Positions 1 to 5,824 of a DNA stretch of 14,810 nt are shown piece after piece. Each line of letters begins with the position of its first letter. The stretch's first letter is position 1. A program made the translations under genes and the position numbers. The stretch comes from JBEKZQ01 sp049509675 (lineage in GTDB: Bacteria; Planctomycetota; Planctomycetia; Pirellulales; Thermoguttaceae). The stretch spans positions 1 through 14,810 of the forward strand of contig JBEKZQ010000116.1 of the NCBI GenBank assembly GCA_049509675.1. Reading direction: 5' to 3'. The notes beneath the pieces were generated by a model. It searched no databases, was not told the origin of the DNA, and was given only the letters and a program-made list of their open reading frames with translations.

Positions 1-1
1 C

Positions 2-400
2 GGCTGCACGCTCTTCTACCTCGACAGCTTCGGGGCCGACCTGGAACACGTCAAGCTGATGCGGTTCCTGCGCGCGCGGATGGGCCGCAAGATCCTGACC
101 TTCACCGAGCACCAGTGCGACGCCATCTTGCCGTACTCGGGTGGCTACTCGGAAACGACCGCGCGGGCCGCCGGCCCGGAATATCAGGTCTGGTCGGGCG
201 TGGAAAACTGGCGGATCTACCAGTGGCTGGCGCCCGGCGCGCAGCTCGTCTCTCGGCTGTACCAGGTCGAGGGCCAGATGCCCAAGGACTTCGAGCCGGT
301 GGACGAGTTCTTCTACCGCCACGGGATCACGCCGCTGGTGCCCGTCTCCGACTTCGCGCGGCTGGCGCAGATTGGCGCAATCCAGGCCAAGCACCTCCCG
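2..400 (+). CDS. C-terminal part of an unrecognised protein (first segment of the mosaic frame)
   Basis: I do not recognise the family. The segment is rich in aromatic residues and looks like a folded soluble domain: it begins with a strand-like run containing FYLDSFG, continues with TFTEHQCDAILPYSGGYSE, and ends in LVPVSDFARLAQI. The conserved-looking Asp, Glu-His and Tyr-Ser-Gly-Gly-Tyr groups would fit the end of a TIM-barrel glycoside-hydrolase-like protein, but that is a guess. From about residue 114 the sequence becomes low complexity (PPPAGRATEKDEK), a plausible linker or a decayed boundary. The upstream part of the gene lies outside the window, so neither signal peptide nor catalytic residues can be judged. 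Confidence 0.45.
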
Positions 401-1120
401 CCGCCAGCCGGCCGCGCCACGGAGAAGGACGAGAAGGTCGACAGTAGGTCCCGTCTGCCGGACGGGACTGATCGACGAGGCACCCAGGCGGAGAAAGGCG
501 AGAGAAGTGAGAAAGGTGAGAAGGGCGCCAAGGGCGCGAAGGGCGAGAGCGACCTGGCCAAGCTCGCCGCCACCTGGAAGACCCGCGCGGACTGGACGGC
601 CCGGGGCGCCACTATCCGGCAAGGCATTCTCCAAGCCGCCGGGTTGGTGCCGCTGCCGGTCAAGAGTCCCCTGCGGCCCAGGGTCCACAGCCTGCGTCAG
701 CACCCCGGCTACAGCGTGGCCAACGTGGCCTTCGAGTCCGTGCCGGGCTTCTTCGTCACCGGCAACCTCTATCGCCCGCTGGAGCAGGAAAAAGGGGACA
801 GTCCCCATTTGTGCGACGACCATGCAAGCATGGTGCCCGCCTCCGGGCCGTGCCGGCAAATGGGGACAGTCCCCTTTTTCTGCCCCGACGATGGTTCCGC
901 GCCCTGGATCACGATCACGGTGGCGGACAGCGGACCAGGCATTCCTCAGAATCTTGGCGATCAGATCTTTGCTCCCTACGTGAGTACGAAGGACACCGGC
1001 CTCGGCCTGGGCCTGGCCATTTGCCGGCAGATCGTGCAGTTGCACGGCGGCCAAATCACCGCCCATAACGCCCCCGAAGGCGGCGCGCTGTTTACCGTCC
1101 GACTTCCAAGATTGCCTTGA
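2..1120 (+). CDS. Mosaic open reading frame: unknown protein end + esterase N-terminal piece + histidine-kinase C-terminal piece (5' partial)
   Basis: The frame is open from base 2, so the gene starts outside the window; the first in-window ATG is at 59. Residue numbers here count from that ATG (353 residues). Four zones are visible: residues 1-113, an unrecognised soluble domain; about 120-165, low-complexity Lys/Glu/Gly sequence; 166-241, the N-terminal part of an acetyl-xylan-esterase-like alpha/beta hydrolase; 244-275, translation of a palindromic repeat; and 277-353, the end of a histidine-kinase ATPase domain. These domains do not normally occur together and both recognisable ones are truncated, so I read this as a fused remnant and not as a designed multidomain enzyme. 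It ends 13 bases before an NtrC-type regulator gene, which is where an intact kinase would be expected. A misassembly at the repeat could produce the same picture. The frame itself is certain; whether it makes a working protein is doubtful. Confidence 0.6.
   Translation, partial: GCTLFYLDSFGADLEHVKLMRFLRARMGRKILTFTEHQCDAILPYSGGYSETTARAAGPEYQVWSGVENWRIYQWLAPGAQLVSRLYQVEGQMPKDFEPVDEFFYRHGITPLVPVSDFARLAQIGAIQAKHLPPPAGRATEKDEKVDSRSRLPDGTDRRGTQAEKGERSEKGEKGAKGAKGESDLAKLAATWKTRADWTARGATIRQGILQAAGLVPLPVKSPLRPRVHSLRQHPGYSVANVAFESVPGFFVTGNLYRPLEQEKGDSPHLCDDHASMVPASGPCRQMGTVPFFCPDDGSAPWITITVADSGPGIPQNLGDQIFAPYVSTKDTGLGLGLAICRQIVQLHGGQITAHNAPEGGALFTVRLPRLP
448..468. repeat. Short perfect hairpin inside the mosaic frame
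   Basis: GTCCCGTC at 448-455 pairs perfectly with GACGGGAC at 461-468 around a 5-base loop (TGCCG). It lies in the part of the frame that looks least like a protein domain, just before the low-complexity tract. It could be a small REP-like palindrome that inserted in frame. With only one copy in the window, repeat status is inferred. Confidence 0.55.
479..547 (+). repeat. Purine-rich low-complexity tract (Glu-Lys-Gly repeats)
   Basis: The coding strand is almost all A and G, with degenerate GAGAAAGG / GAGAAGGGC units, and encodes repeated EKGE and AKGAKGE units. It separates the unknown first domain from the esterase piece. It could be a flexible linker, but with the adjacent hairpin at 448-468 it may equally be inserted repetitive DNA that happens to stay open in this frame. 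Confidence 0.6.
554..787 (+). pseudogene. Truncated acetyl-xylan-esterase-like alpha/beta hydrolase (N-terminal piece only)
   Basis: Residues 166-241 of the mosaic frame have the pattern seen at the start of planctomycete secreted esterases: a W...R...I..GIL helix, a GLVPLPVKSPL turn, a GYSV strand, then FESVPGFFVTGNLYRP. The intact esterase at 5816-6994 in this same window has the same order (ADWARRRQEILAAW, PLVERPLL, DGYLLVPA) and reaches the equivalent strand near residue 139 of 392. About 250 residues, including the nucleophile elbow and the catalytic Asp and His, are therefore missing here. The homology stops at the left edge of the palindromic element at 789. It should have no hydrolase activity. 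Confidence 0.6.
789..879. repeat. REPIN-like palindromic element with GGGGACAGTCCCC arms, inserted in frame
   Basis: The left arm at 789-811 and the right arm at 857-879 are reverse complements over 23 bases with one mismatch; each contains the self-complementary core GGGGACAGTCCCC. The 45-base middle holds a second hairpin, CCATGC (820-825) with GCATGG (828-833). In the open frame the arms read as EKGDSPHL and QMGTVPFF. Paired GGGGACAG palindromes of this type are, to my knowledge, widespread REP-type repeats that are often multiplied by Y1/RAYT transposases; no such transposase is in the window. The element lies exactly between the esterase piece and the kinase piece. Confidence 0.85.
887..1120 (+). 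pseudogene. Truncated sensor histidine kinase: end of the HATPase_c domain only
   Basis: Starting at about residue 277 of the mosaic frame the sequence is a typical NtrB-class kinase end: WITITVADSGPGIP (G1 box, ATP binding), IFAPYVSTK (F box), GLGLGLAIC (G2 box), then LHGGQI and GGALFTVRLP to the stop. The N box, the phospho-accepting His domain and any sensor or membrane part, normally 250 or more residues, are absent. Alone it could neither autophosphorylate nor dimerise. Position and spacing (13 bases to the regulator at 1134) indicate that it was the partner kinase of that regulator. Its left boundary abuts the palindromic element ending at 879. Confidence 0.75.
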
Positions 1121-1133
1121 GGGAGGGAATACG

Positions 1134-2576
1134 GTGCCTACCCTGCTGATCGTTGACGACGAGCCGAACGTTTGCTATTCGCTCTCCAGGGCGTTGGAAT
1201 CCACCAGTCTCAAGGTCTCCACCGTCGGCACCGCCCGGGAAGGCTTGGAGAGTATCCGGCAGGACGCGCCGGACGCCGTGATCCTCGACGTGCGGTTGCC
1301 CGACATGTTGGGCCTGGATGCCTATGCGCTGATTCGACAGATCGACGCACGGCTGCCGGTGATCGTAATCACCGCGCACGGGAGCACGGAAACCGCCATT
1401 GAAGCGATGAAGCTCGGCGCCTTCGACTACCTCCTCAAGCCCTTGGACCTCGATCAGCTTAGCGACGTCGTCGCCCGCGCAATCCACCTCAGTCGCATCA
1501 GCCGCATCCCGGCGATGTACGACGAGCGGCAGGAGTCCCACGTGGAAGGCGATCAATTGGTGGGCTCCTCTGCTACCATGCAAGAACTTTACAAGTCGAT
1601 CGGACGGATTGCGCCGCAGGACGTGACCGTGCTGATCCTGGGGGAAAGCGGCACCGGCAAGGAACTGGCGGCGCGGGCGATCTACCAGCATAGCCGTCGC
1701 AGCCAGGCCCCGTTCCTGGCGATCAACTGCGCGGCCATCCCGGAATCGCTGCTGGAAAGTGAACTGTTCGGCCACGAGCGGGGCGCTTTTACCGGCGCCG
1801 AGCGGCGGCGCATCGGCAAATTCGAGCAGGCCCACGGAGGAACCGTTTTCATGGACGAGGTGGGCGACATGGCTGCCGGCACGCAGGCGAAGCTGCTGCG
1901 GCTGTTGCAGGAGAAGCAATTCGAGCGGGTCGGCGGCAACACGACGATCGAGAGCGATATCCGCATCATTGCCGCCACCAATCAAGACCTGGAGTCGTTG
2001 GCCGCCGCCGGCCGCTTCCGCCAAGACCTCTTCTACCGCCTGAACGTACTGACGATTCGCATCCCCCCTTTACGCGAGCGGATCGACGACATCCCCTTGC
2101 TGCTGAAATACTTCCTGGGCCACATGAACCGCGAACTGGACCGGCATGTCCGCAGCGTGTCGCCGCAGGCGATGCAGCTTCTCAGGCAGCACGCCTGGCC
2201 GGGCAATGTGCGTGAGTTGCAGAGCGCCGTCAAGTATGCCTTGGTGCATACCGCGGGCGACATGCTGACCCCTGAATGCCTTCCTCCCCATCTTCAGGAA
2301 GAGTCCTCGCGAGTGGAAGTACTGGCCGCCGAAGAGTCTGCCGAGCTGGCCGTCGCACGCTTGGTGCAGGAGACTCTGGCGCAGAAACGTGGAAATATCT
2401 ACTACGAAATTCAAGCGGCCGTGGATCGGGTCGTGCTGCGCGAAGTACTGGAGCACGTCAAGGGAAACCAGGTGGAAGCGGCGGACCTGCTGGGCATTTC
2501 TCGCACCACGTTGCGGTCCAAGCTCCGCTCCCTCGGCCTGGTCGTTGAGAAGCAGGTCAACGAGGCTGCGGATTGA
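1134..2576 (+). CDS. NtrC-family sigma-54-dependent response regulator
   Basis: This 480-residue cytoplasmic transcription activator is complete. The receiver domain (about 1-115) has acidic residues D8 and D9, phospho-acceptor D52 (in ILDVRLPDM), T80 and K102. The central AAA+ domain (about 143-370) carries Walker A GESGTGKE at 170-177, the sigma-54 contact loop GAFTGA at 217-222, and Walker B VFMDE with D241 and E242. A C-terminal Fis-type helix-turn-helix contains EAADLLGISRTTLRSKL. The start is GTG at 1134, chosen because GGGAGGG at 1121-1127 is correctly placed and MPTLLIVDDEP is a standard receiver beginning. Such proteins turn on sigma-54 promoters after phosphorylation by a partner kinase. 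Here the upstream kinase is reduced to a fragment, so the phosphate source is unclear. The target genes are unknown; I did not find a convincing sigma-54 promoter in the window. Confidence 0.95.
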   Translation: MPTLLIVDDEPNVCYSLSRALESTSLKVSTVGTAREGLESIRQDAPDAVILDVRLPDMLGLDAYALIRQIDARLPVIVITAHGSTETAIEAMKLGAFDYLLKPLDLDQLSDVVARAIHLSRISRIPAMYDERQESHVEGDQLVGSSATMQELYKSIGRIAPQDVTVLILGESGTGKELAARAIYQHSRRSQAPFLAINCAAIPESLLESELFGHERGAFTGAERRRIGKFEQAHGGTVFMDEVGDMAAGTQAKLLRLLQEKQFERVGGNTTIESDIRIIAATNQDLESLAAAGRFRQDLFYRLNVLTIRIPPLRERIDDIPLLLKYFLGHMNRELDRHVRSVSPQAMQLLRQHAWPGNVRELQSAVKYALVHTAGDMLTPECLPPHLQEESSRVEVLAAEESAELAVARLVQETLAQKRGNIYYEIQAAVDRVVLREVLEHVKGNQVEAADLLGISRTTLRSKLRSLGLVVEKQVNEAAD

Positions 2577-2582
2577 TGGGGG

Positions 2583-2610
2583 TTGACGTCGCGAGAAGGA
2601 TGTCGATAAT
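2583..2610 (+). promoter_or_regulatory. Sigma-70-like promoter for the LEPR-XLL gene
   Basis: TTGACG at 2583-2588 and GATAAT at 2605-2610 each match the consensus at five of six positions and are 16 bases apart. The position, ~56 bases before the ATG at 2667 and just after the regulator stop at 2576, fits an independent promoter for the small downstream gene. Planctomycete promoters are not always of this form, so this is a prediction. Confidence 0.5.
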
Positions 2611-2666
2611 CGTACTTAGGTTTTGGTATCCCTCTTTCTTGTTGATCTTCTGCGGAGAACACAGCG

Positions 2667-3146
2667 ATGCGATCTTCCCATCTGCGACGGGTCAGGTTCG
2701 AACAACTTGAGAATCGGCAAATGCTCTCCGGTTCGCCTTGGGCAGTGGCGCCGCCAGCCATGCTCGATCCGAGCACTACGGTGGTGCAAGCCGTGCATTA
2801 TCCCGTGCTCACCGGCCAACCCTTCGTCGGTACTCTGAAGTCCAAGCACCTCGGCACCCAGCAAATCACCGTGTCGATCACCACCCAGAACGGCGCGGTG
2901 TTCAGCGGCGAGGTCGTTAGCACGGCGCCGTCGGCGGGAGGCATTGATTACAACATCAGCGGGAAGATCCTTGCACACAACAGGGTCAAACTGGTTCTGA
3001 CGCCGGCCACGCCGACAACGGTGACCAAGGCCGTCGTGACCGGCAAGCTCAAGATCACGGCGGAGACGATCACGGTCAACGGCCAATACCGCGCATTTGC
3101 CGGCGCCAAGGTGATCGACCACGGCAGATTCCACATTGCCCGCTGA
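2667..3146 (+). CDS. Small exported protein with planctomycete LEPR-XLL-type N-terminus
   Basis: The product has 159 residues. The first ~21 have the signature of planctomycete extracellular proteins: several Arg residues, then VRFEQLENRQMLS, a variant of the LEPRxLL motif. This N-terminus is characteristic of planctomycetes and is thought to mark exported proteins. The remainder alternates polar and hydrophobic residues, with strand-like runs such as QQITVSITTQNGAVFSGEVV, KLKITAETITVNGQYRAF and KVIDHGRFHIA, suggesting a small all-beta domain. No catalytic motif or Cys was seen, and I do not recognise the domain. The ATG at 2667 follows GGAG at 2654-2657. LEPR-XLL proteins are usually much longer, so this is a minimal member. 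It lies alone between the regulator and a repeat-filled gap, with its own predicted promoter. Confidence 0.8.
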   Translation: MRSSHLRRVRFEQLENRQMLSGSPWAVAPPAMLDPSTTVVQAVHYPVLTGQPFVGTLKSKHLGTQQITVSITTQNGAVFSGEVVSTAPSAGGIDYNISGKILAHNRVKLVLTPATPTTVTKAVVTGKLKITAETITVNGQYRAFAGAKVIDHGRFHIAR

Positions 3147-3511
3147 GCGGATGTGCAGGCAATAGTGTCTTTGGAGGGCTACTAGGCCCACTAAGCGTCG
3201 CCCAACTTTGCCGGTCGCCCGCCCATGAGCTTGACTTCCCTGAGTTGCCCATGCAAACTCATGGCAGCGCCGTTAGCCCGAATTATTCATGTAATGGGTG
3301 GGTCAAGGTCGCGCGACATTATGGTGGGGCTCGCAAACCGACGAAACTCTGCTCCGCACCCGGTAAACGAATCAGACCGGCGGCAAGCGACCGAAGCCCC
3401 ACCAGTACAGCGGTTTGCTCGACCCACCCTGCATTTTCGTGAATAATCCGGGTTAGGGGCCGCTGACCCGCGAAACAATTGCTGTCATGAACAAGTGCAT
3501 GATAAACGTCC
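3147..3511. other. 365-base gene-free gap dominated by an inverted repeat
   Basis: Bases 3266-3464 are occupied by the inverted repeat listed separately. In 3147-3265 and 3465-3511 I see no convincing gene, promoter or terminator. The short frames across the gap have no ribosome-binding site and no recognisable protein content. The transporter promoter, if local, must lie here but could not be picked out. Confidence 0.6.
3266..3464. repeat. ~199-base imperfect inverted repeat with nested hairpins (MITE-like)
   Basis: The outer arms, about 3266-3304 and 3421-3464, are reverse complements with a few changes and small gaps. The best blocks are GGGTGGGTC (3296-3304) with GACCCACCC (3421-3429), and AATTATTCA with TGAATAATC nearer the ends. 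Inside, GGTGGGGCT (3323-3331) pairs with AGCCCCACC (3395-3403), and GCAAACCG (3333-3340) pairs with CGGTTTGC (3411-3418). The two pairings cross-compete slightly, so alternative folds are possible. The size, terminal symmetry and absence of coding content fit a non-autonomous mobile palindrome. I could not see a target-site duplication. Confidence 0.75.
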
Positions 3512-5107
3512 ATGCTCACAACGACTGACGTCTTGATCATTTTGGCCTCGATGCTGCTTGTCGTCAGCGTCGGGGTCTTTGCCGGGCGAAAAAAGGCCGA
3601 CACGGCCCACGGCTACTTCCTGGGCGGCAACAAAATGCCCTGGTGGCTGATTGGCACGGCGTTCGTCGCCACCGGCATTTCCAGCGAGCAGATGATCGGC
3701 ACGGTCGGCGCCGCCTATCAGCACGGCATGGGAATCGCCAACTGGGAATGGTTTGGGCTGCCTTGCTACTCGCTGGTGCTGACCTTGTTCATTCCGATCT
3801 ATCTGAAGAACAAGGTGGCCACCGTGCCGGGGTTTCTGGCCGACCGTTTTGGGCCGGCCTGCGGCACGATCTACTCGTGCATGCTGCTGATTTTCTACGT
3901 GTGCATTTATACGGTGACCGTGCTCTATGCGGGCAGCCTGGCGTTTTCCCAAGTCACCGGCTGGAATTTCTATTTTGTTCTGGCGTTGATCGTGGTGGGA
4001 GTAGGGGCGTATTCGATCCACGGCGGGCTGACTTCGGTGATGTGGGCCGACCTGTTCCAGTGCATCTTGTTGATGGCCGGCGGCATCACGCTGTTCTTTG
4101 CCGCCTTGGGCCATATCCCGGGCGGCTGGAGCGCCCTGGTCGCCAGCAGCCCCGAGCGCATGCACCTCTATCAACCGCCCGGACACGAAATGGCGCCGTT
4201 CCTGGGAATGCTCGTGGCCACCTTCGGCGCCTTCACCTTCTACCAGGTGGGCAACCAGGCGATGATCCAACGGATGCTCTCCGCCCGCAGCACGTGGGAC
4301 GCCCTGATGGGCCTGGTGCTGGCCCAGTTCATCAACTTTCTGCGGCCCCTGGTGACCTGTTTCCTCGGCCTGGTGGTGTACCATTGGATTTACGTGATGC
4401 ATCAAACCGCGCCGCTGGAAAAAGCCGACCTGGCCTTCACGTTCGCCCTGGGCCGCTTTGCGCCTGCCTGGGGCGTGCGCGGCATCGTGGTGGCCGGGCT
4501 GATCGCCGCCGTCATGGCCGCGCTGAGCGCGCAGGTCAACTCGGCCTCCACCCTCTTTTCCACCGACCTCTACAAGAAACTCATTCGCACGTCGGCCGGC
4601 GATCGTGAAATGGTCCGCGTCGGGCGCATCGCCTCCTTCACCGTGCTGTTGTTGGCCGCCGTCCTCTCGCCGGTCGTCGGCTATTTCGGCATCTTCAAGT
4701 TCTTCCAGTTCACTCTGACGGCCATCGCCATCCCTTTCATGGCGACCGTCCTGATGGGCATTCTCTGGAAGCGGGTCAACTACCCCGCCGCGCTGTTCGG
4801 CCTGGTCGGCGGCGTGCTCATTACGGCGGCCCTGTTGGGAATTTTCAGCGGTCGCTTTGGGCACATTCCCGAACTGCACTTCTTCTATATCGGCGGCATC
4901 GCCGAGGCGATCATTATGCTCGGCATTGCCGCGGTCAGCTTGCTGACCGCCCCGCCCGACTATGAGCGCATTGCCCCGTACGTGTGGCGTCCGCAGCTTC
5001 TGCGGGCCTATGACGAAGGCGCGGGCCGGCCGTGGTATCAGCAACTGAAGCTTTGGTGCGGCATTGTGGCCGTCATCTGGTTCGGCATATATTGGTGGTT
5101 CTGGTAG
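3512..5107 (+). CDS. Sodium:solute symporter (SSS) family transporter
   Basis: This inner-membrane protein of 531 residues and about 13 hydrophobic segments belongs to the SSS family (LeuT fold). After a first membrane helix (residues 7-24), the family's opening motif is present: YFLGGNKMPWWLIG at 35-48, then ATGISSEQMIGTVGAAYQHG and NWEW at 77-80. The later family signature QVNSASTLFSTDLYKK is at 341-356. Typical SSS proteins carry two Ser residues a few positions before this signature that help bind sodium at the Na2 site; here Ala336-Ala337 appear to take their place. The substrate cannot be read from sequence; family members carry sugars, amino acids, sialic acid or vitamins. The ATG at 3512 has no clear Shine-Dalgarno sequence, but it is the in-frame Met just before the first helix. 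A PIG-L deacetylase gene follows 15 bases after the stop, suggesting an uptake-and-processing operon. Confidence 0.92.
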   Translation: MLTTTDVLIILASMLLVVSVGVFAGRKKADTAHGYFLGGNKMPWWLIGTAFVATGISSEQMIGTVGAAYQHGMGIANWEWFGLPCYSLVLTLFIPIYLKNKVATVPGFLADRFGPACGTIYSCMLLIFYVCIYTVTVLYAGSLAFSQVTGWNFYFVLALIVVGVGAYSIHGGLTSVMWADLFQCILLMAGGITLFFAALGHIPGGWSALVASSPERMHLYQPPGHEMAPFLGMLVATFGAFTFYQVGNQAMIQRMLSARSTWDALMGLVLAQFINFLRPLVTCFLGLVVYHWIYVMHQTAPLEKADLAFTFALGRFAPAWGVRGIVVAGLIAAVMAALSAQVNSASTLFSTDLYKKLIRTSAGDREMVRVGRIASFTVLLLAAVLSPVVGYFGIFKFFQFTLTAIAIPFMATVLMGILWKRVNYPAALFGLVGGVLITAALLGIFSGRFGHIPELHFFYIGGIAEAIIMLGIAAVSLLTAPPDYERIAPYVWRPQLLRAYDEGAGRPWYQQLKLWCGIVAVIWFGIYWWFW

Positions 5108-5122
5108 CAGGAGACAAACGCG

Positions 5123-5824
5123 ATGAACGTACTATTCGTGGGCGCCCATCCGGACGATATCGAGAACTTTTGCGGGGGCACGGCCGCCCTGTACGCCGAG
5201 CGCGGCGACAAGGTGTTTTTCTGCGTGGCCACCAACGGCAACGTCGGCTCTTCCACGCTGCCGAAGGACGAAATTGCCGCCATCCGCCATCAGGAAGCGG
5301 CCAACGCCGCCAAGCTCATCGGGGCAGAGTTGATCTGGCTCGGTTTCGACGACGAGTTCCTGTTGGATTCGGTCCAGACGCGCCACGCCTTCATCGAGGC
5401 CTTCCGCATTGCCCGCCCCGACGTGATCTTCTGCCACTGGCGCGAGGACTACAATCCCGATCATTCCATCTCCGGAATGATCGTCGACGAATGCGCCCAC
5501 ATGGGCACGGTCCCGAATATCAAGACCGCCAGCCCGCCGACCGACAAGATTCCGCACGTGTACTTCATGGACACGCCGGCGGGCATCAACTTCGTGCCGG
5601 AGATTTACGTCGACATCAGCCGGACCTTTGCCACCAAGGTGAAAATGGTGGATTGCCACGTGAGCCAAGGGCAGTGGATGATGGACGTCTTCGGTTACGA
5701 TCTGAGTGCGTTTCTGGAGATTCCGGCCAAGTTTCGCGGGTTGCAGGCAAGCTGTCCGATGGCCGAGGCCTTTCGTCCCTCGTACCGCTGGGGCCGCACG
5801 TTCCGCCAACACTACTTACCTTAA
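5123..5824 (+). CDS. PIG-L / LmbE-family zinc-dependent deacetylase
   Basis: The product is a 233-residue cytoplasmic enzyme of the usual length for the family. The hallmark AHPDDIE is at residues 8-14, giving zinc ligands H9 and D12 and catalytic D11. The third ligand is H114, in NPDHS at 111-115. Conserved R55 and E58, the LGFDDE segment at 73-78 and the late HVSQ segment are also present. Relatives remove acetyl groups from N-acetylglucosamine-type compounds (GlcNAc-PI, mycothiol and bacillithiol precursors, chito-oligosaccharides) or related amides. There is no signal peptide. AGGAG at 5109-5113 precedes the ATG, 15 bases after the transporter stop, so co-translation as an operon is likely and the imported solute may be its substrate. 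Its last 9 bases overlap the end of the convergent esterase gene. Confidence 0.92.
   Translation: MNVLFVGAHPDDIENFCGGTAALYAERGDKVFFCVATNGNVGSSTLPKDEIAAIRHQEAANAAKLIGAELIWLGFDDEFLLDSVQTRHAFIEAFRIARPDVIFCHWREDYNPDHSISGMIVDECAHMGTVPNIKTASPPTDKIPHVYFMDTPAGINFVPEIYVDISRTFATKVKMVDCHVSQGQWMMDVFGYDLSAFLEIPAKFRGLQASCPMAEAFRPSYRWGRTFRQHYLP

Noticed and set aside
789..879. Rho-independent terminator or attenuator
   Set aside because: The strong palindrome ends in a T-run, but the reading frame continues through it and both arms are each self-complementary, as in REP-type repeats; it also sits inside a coding frame.
1092..2024. Minus-strand open frame opposite the response regulator
   Set aside because: It has no recognisable protein content and is a shadow of the plus-strand receiver and AAA+ domains.
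2624..2643. Sigma-54-like promoter before the LEPR-XLL gene
   Set aside because: A TGGTAT and a TTGTT are present, but the distance between them is four bases longer than the fixed -24/-12 spacing allows.
3479..3506. Sigma-70-like promoter before the transporter
   Set aside because: TTGCTG and GATAAA are 16 bases apart, but the -35 match is poor and the ATG would lie only 5 bases past the -10 box.
3485..5044. Minus-strand open frame of 519 codons opposite the transporter
   Set aside because: It is a His/Gln/Arg/Glu-rich low-complexity translation with no domain; the plus-strand transporter signature is unmistakable.
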